A stretch of 33,269 nucleotides of DNA, taken from Collybiopsis luxurians FD-317 M1. Taxonomy: Eukaryota > Basidiomycota > Agaricomycetes > Agaricales > Omphalotaceae. A program made the translations under genes and the position numbers. The notes below the pieces were generated by a model. The model did no database searches. It was not told the DNA's origin and saw only the letters and a list, made by a program, of their open reading frames with translations. Below, one piece after another: positions 1-9,700 of the stretch; position 1 is the stretch's first letter; each line of letters opens with the position of its first letter. The stretch covers positions 177,030-210,298 of the forward strand of contig KN834753.1 of assembly GCA_000827265.1 (NCBI GenBank). Direction: 5' to 3'.

Positions 1-589
1 GGACGGTGTTACCCCCTGAGTAGAGTAGACACGTAAAACTGAGTATGTACCAGCGAGCTTTGTTGTGTAGAATTCGATTCCGTGTGCCAGCAAGTATATT
101 ACACCAACAGAAAGTTGGAATGCTACGATAACAATCATAGCAAAGCATCCACCTGAGTGAATGTGCGGCGAGAGATCTGCCAGGAGGAGCGAGAGAGCGG
201 GACAAAAAGGACCGGATAAAGGATAGAAGGAGTGTTAAGCGCTCACAGGGACCGTGTAAGCGCTCATGACGCCCAGATTTAGATGCCTGATTGCTCATTC
301 TCCTCCACCATCGCGGCCAGGCGACTTAGGTTGCCTGCGTTTGTAACTCATCGTTACAAGAACCCGCCAACTCTTGTTGGCTTTCCAGCTGATATGAATT
401 CGTTGCGTAAGGATTGGATTCTCTTTAGCCGAGAGTCGCTCAGGCACATTGGGAAAGGGAAGTTACGCGTATCGAGTGTGGAATGTGGAATCCAAATGGA
501 GTTTTGGAGTAAGTCATCTGATTCTCACTCACTTGGTGCTCTACAAAAGCCTTATCGATTGTCCCTTATCCTTCTTTAAAACAACCACC
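1..589. other. Upstream flank without a recognised gene
   Basis: I see no convincing coding region here. Short open frames exist but lack family-like sequence. A direct repeat is visible at 233-246 and 254-266 (gtgt(t)aagcgctca, centred on the palindrome AGCGCT). The last 60 bases before the ATG at 590 are probably promoter and 5' leader of the next gene. Confidence 0.5.
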
Positions 590-2349
590 ATGCCGCAGAA
601 TGTACGAGCCAGGATCGAATGGGATGATAGTATGTGCTATATCTACATTATTTGTTCTCAATGAATCTAATTATTGTCTGTTCAACTAATCCAGACTCTG
701 AAACGATCGTAAATTTATCACGATCCGGCGGTGAGCCTTTTTATTTTTTCCATTTTTCCGTTTTCTCTCTCAACCCCCCCCCCTCCCCTCCAGACACTAT
801 CATCACTACAACGGTAACTACGCTGTCAATACCTTCCAACCGGCCGACCACATCATCATGGACTGCATCATCGAACGGTCCTCCGCCTACGCCTCCTGCA
901 ACTCCACGGAGCAGGGTGTCTACTACACGAACGCAGGGATATTCTCCTTCAAGTCTAGGGAGTGAGTCCGCCTCCCCTGAAGTTCGTCCGGCCGGCGAGA
1001 CGTCAGATGCGAATCGCACCACAGCACCTACTTCTCCTAGGCCACCTCCCATGCAACGCTCCCCCCCTTCCGTATCAACTGTCGAACTAGGCCCTCCGGG
1101 ATCGCCTTGTCATACCCCTGGTATCCCTCATCCTCGCGACATCATTCAACCAGCTCGATTGGGACAGAAGTATTACGTTGTCTTTGCCGGTACGAGGGTC
1201 AGTATCTTTGGAGATTGGTAAGAGCAAGCGTGTGTAAAGATTTTAGATTACTGATGCGTATTTCAGGTTTGGTCAGGTCGTAAGGTATACGCAGGGTGTT
1301 TCGGGGGGCCATCAGCGTGGTTATTCATGCTTTTCTGATGCGCTCGCTGCATACACCGCAGCATATCAAGGGCTGGCCAGTTATCCGTCCCTCCAAATTC
1401 TACCTGAAATGGAGAACACGGTGTTGGACGAGGCTATGTCCTCACTTACCTTGTAATTTAGAATCTGGGGTGTATCTGTACTTTTTTTGTAGTGCATGCT
1501 AGTCCGCTTGGCAATCTATCGCTTGATTTGGTCGCGCTTGATTTCCATCAGTTCTCTCATATGTATACATGAATCTGCGTCGTGCAGGTTCTCGTCTTCC
1601 TTTTTTTTTCTCCAATGGGCCGCTCTTACCATTTGCCTAGGACTAATGAATCCGCAACACAGTCGACGACTTCATCTGGGTCATCGACTGCATCTGGTTC
1701 TGGTTTGGGCACATCTTCGGAGGGGGAAACTGGCACCGGCTGGAGGGGGTCATCTTCGGGATGGGGCAATTCTTTTGGATGGGGTTCGTCGTTGGATGAG
1801 GGCACAGGCAGGGGCTGGGGGATGTCCTCAAATTCAGAATGGGGATGGGGCAGGCAGAGTCCTAGCCCTCAGCTAGTCTTGGGTGCATTAGTTGCTCGGA
1901 GTCCTCTCAATAATCTGCGGTCGGATTTTCATCGCGCCGGCCTGACTTGGGAAGGCACTTCCGATCGTCCCACCCATCTGGATCACAAGGATACCAGATT
2001 CTGGGCTCAGTTCCAATGTGAGTACTTTGTTCGGGGGTCGGACTTATTAGCTGAAGTTCCTGTAGTAGATGCAAGCAGCGAGCGCAGTGTTGCAAATCAT
2101 TTGGATCTTCCTACATTCACTGGTCCGCAGATTGAGGAACATATCGCAAGCCTGGAAGTGTCCATTGGGGAGAAGGAGGTGGAGATTGAGGCGGCGGAGG
2201 CTGAGGTCAACATAGCGCATGCAGCCTTGAACATTTCTCAGACTCGCGAAAATTGTGCACGGGAAGAGCTGAGAGACTTGCGAGAGATGAGAAAACAGCT
2301 TGCGGATCTTCTTATCATCGCTCGCTCCTGCCTCCGCCCCTCGGAATGA
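590..2349 (+). CDS. Viroplasmin-like / RNase H1 N-terminal domain protein, five exons
   Basis: Proposed exons are 590-629, 695-730, 794-1217, 1267-1452 and 1641-2349, giving about 464 residues. All introns start GT and end AG, and their phases agree. Residues about 26-150 are Pro/Ser/Thr-rich. Residues about 151-205 (KYYVVFAG, then IFGDW, TQGVSGG and a DALAAY helix) match the small RNase H1 N-terminal domain, which in known proteins binds RNA-DNA hybrids or dsRNA. A Ser/Gly/Trp-rich stretch follows (WGNSFGWGSS, GWGMSS). Residues about 393-455 form a Glu-rich coiled coil. No RNase H catalytic domain follows, so enzymatic activity is not expected. The last intron (1453-1640, 188 nt) is long for this window. 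If it is not spliced, the protein ends at TAA 1454-1456 after 229 residues. The role is unknown; nucleic-acid binding is inferred from the domain. Confidence 0.65.
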
Positions 2350-2496
2350 TGACGGATGTTGTACTGGTTGTTTTTTTATTTTGTTGAATTGAACGGGATT
2401 TTTTGCCGTGGTCTACATATTGATGAAGTTGTGATTGAGCTCAATGGATCTGAAAGAAAAGCCGATTGAGACTGAGGAAACAGAAATCGCAGGGGT
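2350..2496. other. 3' flank of the viroplasmin-like gene
   Basis: T-rich, non-coding sequence following the TGA at 2347-2349; probably the 3' untranslated region. No polyadenylation signal stands out. Confidence 0.4.
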
Positions 2497-2725
2497 TAAT
2501 GTGAATTAAACCAGTTTAAACTGCCCTAATTGCATGGAGGGCAGCGGGACGCAAAATGGGACGGGCCTTAGTTAAACCGTTTTAAACCGGGTTAAACGCG
2601 GTTAAACACTCAAACTGCTCATGGCGGCAGCAGAGCAAGCTTAGGGCTAGGGAAACTGGTTTACGGAGTTAAACCACCATTTCATGCCCATGGGATAATA
2701 AGCAGGTCCGGTTTAACAGAGCTCA
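2497..2725. repeat. GTTAAAC/GTTTAAC-rich block, possible MITE
   Basis: The heptamer GTTAAAC, its reverse complement and close variants recur about eight times in roughly 220 bases. Perfect 11-bp inverted arms lie at 2507-2517 (taaaccagttt) and 2653-2663 (aaactggttta). There is no coding capacity. A small non-autonomous inverted-repeat element, or an array of binding sites, would both fit. I could not find clean ends or a target duplication. It abuts the truncated 5' end of the copia remnant. Confidence 0.35.
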
Positions 2726-2737
2726 TCTTATTTTATA

Positions 2738-3870
2738 GTGGTGCTAATGCTGTCGAGTTGGATTCTGACTGGGAAGGTGGTGGAGCATTCGCTGTTGAAG
2801 ATGGTAGCATGCCTGATCTTGAGTTGGTCTCTGATAGTGATTGGGATGAGTCTTCATGTGATGGGTATGATTCTAGCTCAGAGACTGGTGGCGGTCAAGT
2901 CTTGTTCTCTGATGTTGAAGAGGAAGATGTTCCAAACTTACTAGCAGGTCATGAAGAGGACTGGAGTGACATTTAATTGCTCCATAGCTCTAGTTCTGAG
3001 TGGGTCATCTCTGATGATTCAAGTCAGCCTGCAGCTGAAGTTTCTGATTCTGCCAACTTACCTTCCTCTGCTCGCTTCAAGCTATACAACTCAGGATGTA
3101 GCCACCACATCTCCCCTTATTGTGATGACTTCACTTCCTTTGAATCTATCTCACCAAAATCCCAATGAGCTGCAAACAAGCAAAGTTTCAGTGCTACAGG
3201 TATTGGTTTGATTACTGTTGATGTCCCTAACAGAATTGATGCAACCAAGTTGGAACTTACCAAAGTTCTATACTCTCCTGAAGTTGGCTATACCCTTGTG
3301 TCTATGGGAAAGCTAGACAATCACAGCTTCACTACTACCTTTGTCAACAGTAAATGTACCATCTGCGGTCCAAGTGGCAAATAGGTTGGGGAGGTGCCAA
3401 AGAACACTGGTGGCCTATACTGTGTTGATTGAGGGGGAGAGGAAGGGGTGGCAGCTGTGGAGATGATCAGTTTGGATCAGCTCCATCCCTGGATGGGTTA
3501 CATCTCACCTAAAGTGGCTAGGATGATGTTGACTGAAGGCTTCACTACTGGTGTCAAGCTAGACAAGGCTGGTCCACAAGACTTTTTCTGCAAGTCTTGC
3601 ATTTATGCTAAAGCCATGTGTAAGCTGATAGTGAAGGAGAGGAAGGAGGAATTGTGTGCAACTTCTTTTGCTGAAGAAGTTCATTCCAACCTGTGGGGGC
3701 CTGCACCAGTTGAAACACTACAGGGAAGACATTACTACATTTCCTTCATCAATGATCATTCCCATTATGCTTACCTCAAGTTTCTCTATCAAAAGAATGA
3801 AGCCTTTCATGCCTATATTGGGTTTGAGGCTTGGGTCAAGACTCAGCACAATGCCAAGATCAAGACCCTT
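2738..3870 (+). pseudogene. Copia element A: protease/integrase part of pol, decayed, 5' of LINE
   Basis: One reading frame runs through this block, interrupted by stops at 2974 (TAA), 3166 (TGA), 3382 (TAG) and 3430 (TGA). It contains a protease-like motif (YNSGCS where copia has DSGAS), then a GAG-pre-integrase zinc region (LDQLHPWMGY... CKSC), then the start of the integrase core (EVHSNLWGP, FINDHSHY). The first catalytic Asp of the integrase is Asn here, so the enzyme would be dead even without the stops. The gag gene and the 5' LTR are missing. The frame resumes at 12366 on the far side of the LINE, reading KTL-HSD across the repaired target site, which shows that both parts belong to one element. 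Confidence 0.85.
3859..3870 (+). repeat. LINE target-site duplication, left copy
   Basis: ATCAAGACCCTT occurs here and again at 12354-12365, immediately outside the LINE. Removing the LINE and one copy restores the copia integrase frame (AKIKTL followed by HSDIGGEY). Confidence 0.9.
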
Positions 3871-4440
3871 CGGGGCCCTTGATCTGATACTGCCATCATC
3901 AAGGCGGGCGCTTGTTTTTTTTCAAGAAAAAAAAAAAGCAACAGCCAATTCCCCCCCGTCGTTCCCTGGGGATTCGACGAGGATGGAGACACATCCTATG
4001 CGTCTGGGAGACTCTCTCAAGACGACATCCGCAACAGTCGGAAGCAGCAAAAAGCTGAACAATGGGCTAGACCATGACCCAGATACCTTCAATCAATAGA
4101 GTTGAATGACCTGTCAATAGACTTGTATTAGCTATTCAGTTATACTTCTGGTCACGCCGCACCTTGCGACCTTCCGCCTGACATACCGCTCCCTGCTTCT
4201 GACAACGAGCAGCCCTAGGACGATGTCCTGCAATGGCTCGACTATCTCCCCCTACGCTAAATCCTCTCTGCGAACGACGGACGCCGCGCACGTGCAACTG
4301 CACAGGACACGGATAAAAACTTCACGAGATCCTAAGCCAAACCAAGTTACGCTACTCTTTCACCAAGACACACGAACAACTTCTCAAAAAGTAAGATAAA
4401 ACACTCTACAGACGATAAACTCTAATAATATCCTCCAGGA
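3871..4440 (+). other. LINE 5' untranslated region
   Basis: Non-coding leader of the LINE. It contains a T8/A11 palindrome (3910-3939) that would fold into a strong hairpin. At its end is an intron-like segment 4391-4438, with GTAAGA donor, CTCTAAT branch-like motif and TCCTCCAG acceptor, ending two bases before the ORF1 ATG. An internal promoter is expected in such leaders but I cannot point to one. Confidence 0.55.
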
Positions 4441-6141
4441 ATGACCTCCTATGCCTCTGTAACTGCGTCTGCACCTACTACCCCATCTACCCCGCCGAAC
4501 AAAAAACTAAAACAGACGGCCCAAGAGGGAGCGCACAAAACCCCTGGAGCTAGCTCTCCCAACAGGGCTCGACGCAGAGAACCCAACTCTCGAGACCAGT
4601 CGCGCGAGCGCGACGTTTCCCCATCTCCAGACCCACGCCAGAGACCCCTCGGAAACACTGGCGAAAACCCACCCGAGAATGGAAATGGTAATCAGACGAC
4701 AGACCAAGATATCCTCATGGGAGAGAATGGAGGAATGAATGGGATACCCCGCTCCCAGTCCCCCATTTCCTTGGGGAATGTCGACGAGGGTAACCCCTTC
4801 CTTGATAACGGCACCGCCCCGCACCCACGCCTGACACCTGGACTTGACGCAGACTCCCTGCGATCCTCCCTCTTCCACGATGACCGTCGGGCTAGATCTG
4901 GCTCCCGTACCCCGACCCAGGGCACAATCTGGCCCACCTTCGAGGAAGAGAGCACCAGAGAGTCCCACAAAGCCGAAGATCGCCCCAATGGCCCCCGTCT
5001 CCCCAATTTCGACACAGACGATGAAGCCACCAGCACCCTGGTTGAACGACTGAGGGACGCTGCAACCATCAACAGCGGGTGGATGCCGGCCTTTATCAGC
5101 AACATCGCGGCCCTCCTTGACGACTTCCCGGCCGCAATGCAGGAGGAACTGCGAGCGAATCCGGACGAATGGCTCTTTATTGTGCCATTCAACTCCGGCC
5201 ACCTCCTCTACCAAAGAATCCCAGAACTCGCCCAACAGATCATGGACACCCTCCTCCTATATGGGTTCAACGTTGCCAACTACCTCGCTCCCTACCGGGC
5301 CTCTATCATGCTACAAGCGGCTGGACATAGTCGGGGTAGAGCGGGGACCAGAGGAGGCAGAGGACGAGGCAGCGCTAACCGTGGACATGCCCACGGACGT
5401 GGCCGTGGTGCGGCAACAATCAATCCCGCCGCCGAGACGGTCGATAAGTACGCGGGCCCAAAAACACTCGCCTTTCGCGTTCCAGACCCGATCCAACGTG
5501 GTATCCTGGCGGAATGGAGGACGCTGGCCTTTTCACCATCCATAACCTTCCATGCACTACAATGTGCATTCCCCACTGACCCTTCCCCGGTTGAACGATC
5601 CTGGGCTGTGTGCCTGATCCATGCCAACAAGTCAGGTGAAGATGTACAGGAGGTGACCAGAGCCATCCTCTATACCATAAAACAGTCAATCTGGAACGAT
5701 CGCACCCTGGCAACCATGATTGCACGGGCCAACACCAGGCATGACACCACCCCCGAAAAGGTCCGCGAATTTACCAACGGACTTGCTCTGGAACACGAAC
5801 CAAAAGGATACCTCAGCGCCCGAGTCCTCCAGGAGTGTTGGATACTGTATGCCAAACCCATCTGCCGAATTGCAGACCCGGTCACGCGAGCGAGACGAGA
5901 AAATGAGATTCGTAAACGCATTATGTCCCCCCCATCCTCCTTCTACACATGGTGACACTACGAAGCCATGCCGGCCCAGATCGAGTGCACAGTGTGCAAA
6001 CTCGACGACCATCAAACGTATGCTTGCCCCTTCACCGCCGCCAATACATGGTTTGGGCCCACAACTGGTGTCAGGGAGGTGGTTAATGCAGCCCGTGCTG
6101 AGGCAGCGACCAACGACGCTGGAGCCTCCGCGGTTTACTGA
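4441..6141 (+). CDS. LINE ORF1 nucleic-acid-binding protein with internal TGA
   Basis: The first segment (4441-5955) encodes 504 residues. It comprises a basic, Ser/Pro-rich N-terminus (residues 1-160), a helical middle part, an RGG-type box around residues 295-325 (repeated RGRG and GGRGRG), and a conserved-looking C-terminal part. A TGA at 5953-5955 stops it. The same frame then continues to TGA 6139-6141 and contains C-x2-C-x4-H-x4-C (CTVCKLDDHQTYAC), a classical retroelement zinc knuckle. I therefore read the full ORF1 as 4441-6141 with one nonsense codon, plausibly a CGA-to-TGA change; programmed readthrough is the alternative. In LINEs such ORF1 proteins bind the element RNA. Confidence 0.75.
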
Positions 6142-6747
6142 ACACGGTTCCCTAGGTACGGGACTGGTCAACCTGCCTTGCATCATTAAGGTGGATAGCC
6201 AAACTGCATGGTAACTGTAGTATACGATACCGACATGTGTATTCACTGCCATGACTGAATGAAATCAGTTCCTCCCTAACACTGTGTGACCACCCAGGAA
6301 AGCATAACAACCAGCTCAAGGGAGGTATGCCTTGCCCGAGCAAGAAAAGCCGCGCCCAACCGTGTCGTGCAAACTCTCTCCGCCACATTTACTGACTGCT
6401 TTTAGGAACCAGGACAGGAAACGGAAAGAGGTAAGTGGGCTGCTACCGGTACGTATACCTCCTTGGGCCAGAGGTATCGGTATACGCGGCGCACCGCAGT
6501 AGTGGGGCTATTTAGCCCAGAGAACACTCGCCAGCGATCCTGGTATCCCCACCACAGCGTCAAGACAGGACTCGGGTCCCTCTCGACTAGTGGCTGGGGG
6601 CTCTCACTAAAGTCTAACGCTGCCGTAGCGACGCAGTATTGACTCCGGAACCCTCATAGTTCGTTGGTGTAGTGCACTGTTCCATCATCTTGTGCAGGCC
6701 CCTCACGTACCCAGGTACGTGCTTCTTCCGGTTTTACTGACACCACC
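6142..6747 (+). other. LINE inter-ORF spacer with intron-like signals
   Basis: About 530-600 bases with no long open frame separate ORF1 from ORF2, long for a LINE. The ORF2 frame is open only from 6673, after TAG 6670-6672. Donor/acceptor pairs that look like fungal introns are present: 6325-6405 (acceptor preceded by TTACTGAC), 6431-6515 (GTAAGT...TTTAG), and 6715-6757 (GTACGT...TTACTGAC...CCAG). Confidence 0.45.
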
Positions 6748-9700
6748 GTGTCACCAGGTATCTTCCCGTCTGGAGGACCTGCGGACACGGCTCCCGTTCG
6801 CTCAGGATCCGAAGATAGGCAGGAAGATGGCGCGGAGCCAAACGCGACTTCGAACTCAGGAAATTTGGGGGGTGACCCCCAAATCCGCACAACCACAACA
6901 AGTGGTACCGGGGAAAACACCCTAAGCACTCATGAAGACCCTCCCCAGCGGAGCAGAGTGCGGCCAGACAACAGTTCTGGTAGCTGCAACAGTCAGTGTG
7001 GATCATATAGGGTAATACACCCATCATTCGAGCGTAATATGCGCTTAATGCACGAAAGAATGCATTCAGAGTTAAACCGTAACTCAGGGACGCCAACAAT
7101 GAGTCCACAAAGGACACCTAGGAATAATGACCTAGGTCCCATGAGTCCTAACAATGAACATACACCTCGCCCCCCGCAAACCGACCACAGAAAAAGATCA
7201 CGACGCTGCGGCAAAGCCACCAAAGCATCAATTAAAATTGCCGGGATAAACATAAGGGGACACGGCGCGATCGGGGTGAACCAATCCGAGAATAAATGGC
7301 TCCATGTCCGACAAATAATGAACCAGAGGAACATCGGAATCCTCGTTGTTGGGGAAGCTCACCTTGACCAGGAGCGCAAAGCCGAAATTGAAAGAGTACA
7401 TGGAGCAAACATCAAGATATTCTATTCGAAACCAAATAATACCTCGAACGCGGCGGGAGTTGCATTCGTATTAAACAAAAACATCACCAGTACCACTGGC
7501 GCCAAGGTCCATGAGGTGGTACCTGGCCACGCACTCCTCCTTGAATCCGACTGGCATAACAACGAGTCGATATCTATCCTTGGCGTATACGCGCCGAACA
7601 TCAGTATGCAGGCTAACGCCGCATTCTGGACACGAGTTAAAACCTTCTTTGAACGGAACCCCCGAATTCGTAAGCCAGACATAATGATAGGTGATTGTAA
7701 TGTAGTCGAAGAACCAATGGATCGGCTGCCAATGCGTAGCGATTCCCTTGCCGCCGTTGACTCCCTAGATGACCTGAAGACACTCCTACAACTCGAGGAT
7801 GGATGGAGGAACACTAACCCGACATCTCTCAAATACACTTTCTCTAGAAAGGGAAATGATGGAATTACACGCCATGCGCGGCTGGACAGAATATATAATA
7901 AAACATCAATACAGGACCACCTATTCGAGTGGAAGATTGAGACTCCCGGCATCAAGACCGACCACGAAATGGTATCCGTAAGGTTCACGTCGATAACCGC
8001 TCCGCACATAGGCCGAGGACGCTGGGTATTGCCCCAGCACATCCTTTATGATAAGCAGTTAAAGGACTGGATCAACATTGAGGGGAAAAAGCTAGAGGAG
8101 GAACTAGACGCACTGGAGAATAATGCCAGTAGGACAGCGGAGAAGAACCCACAGTTGATGTGGATGGACTTCCAAAAAAACCTAGTAAAGAAAGCTCGTG
8201 AGAGGGCCAAGATCGTAATCCCTAGACTGGATAGAGATATCCAGACAATAGAAGGGCATATAGATACCATAAGCAATGACCCGGAACTGAATGACGATGA
8301 GCGATCGCTCTCGACAACACTGCTCAAAGAACAGCTCTTTCAACTTGAACAACGCCGCCACCGATCTACAAGGGAAACCACGAGAGCGCGGAATATTGTG
8401 CACGGCGAGACTATATCCAAGTACTGGTCTCACCAGAACAAGGCAAAAGCACCAAGACAACTCCTCCACAGACTGGAGAAACCGGGGCCACAGAGATCCG
8501 GACAACCGACACACGAGCCAGCGCAGGATAATGAAGGCGAGCATACCCGCACGTATGAGACACACTCCCAACGGATGGCCAACATGATGCGGGACCACCA
8601 CGAAAAGATCCAATATGACGAGGTGGAACCAGACGAAACAGAAAGAGATCAAGCTAGACAACGGACCCTGTCGAGAATAACCGTAAGCATCACTCCAGAA
8701 TCGAAGGAAGAGCTCGGGACCCAGCTGACCGACCAAGACGTCCGGCAGGCACTGAAGCTCTCCGCGAATTATAAAGCGCCAGGTCTGAACGGGATCAGCT
8801 ATGAAGTATGGAAAACCCTTGATGCCAGATACGAAAACGCCGTTGCCCACGAGAAGGAAGCATTCGACATAATCCACACTCTCCGACGGATGTACAATGA
8901 TATTGAACGACACGGTATAGTACCAGGCTCCACCTTTGCTGAGAGCTGGATGTGCCCGCTATACAAAAAGGGCGATCAAGCGACCATATCGAACTATAGA
9001 CCAATATCGCTCTTAAACTCGGACTACAAGATTATGACGAAGGCACTCACGATTAAGCTAGCCAAAGCAGCACCTACAATCATACACCCGGCACAAGCAG
9101 GGTTCGTTCCGGGGCGACACATCTATGACCAGATTTGGCTGTCAAAACGTATCATCGAGCTAGCCGAAGTAACTGAGAGGGACGGAGCGATAGTGGCTCT
9201 GGATCAGGAAAAAGCTTATGACAAAATTAAACACGACTACCTGTGGCAAACGTTACGTACCTATGGAATCCCAGAACATTTCATAAACACCATAAAATCA
9301 CTCTATACTGAAGCGGACACAACGGTAATGGTTAATGGGCTACACAGCTCCACCCCGTTCAAAGTCACTCGCGGAGTCCGACAAGGGGACCCACTGTCAT
9401 GCTTGCTCTTCGATATTGCTATAGAACCCCTGGGCGAGGCCCTCCGCAAGTCGGGTCTGAAGGGCATGAACATACTGAATAGACCGGAACGTCTCATTGC
9501 GACCTTCTTTGCCGACGACACCACGGTATACTTATCCAAAGACGACGACTTTGACGACCTAGAGTCAATCCTGAATGAATGGTGCCTAGCGTCCGGGGCC
9601 AAATTCAACATTAACAAGACAGAAATTATACCAGTTGGCTCACCTGAGTACCGGGATGCACTACGACAAAGCCGCTTCCTAAACGGACTCGACGGAACAT

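Noticed and set aside
4507..5235. 242-codon open frame on the minus strand
   Set aside because: Fully inside LINE ORF1 on the opposite strand, no family features; a shadow of GC-rich coding sequence.
6748..6750. GTG as the true start of LINE ORF2
   Set aside because: Eukaryotic initiation at GTG is rare; kept only as the frame boundary, with the start left open.
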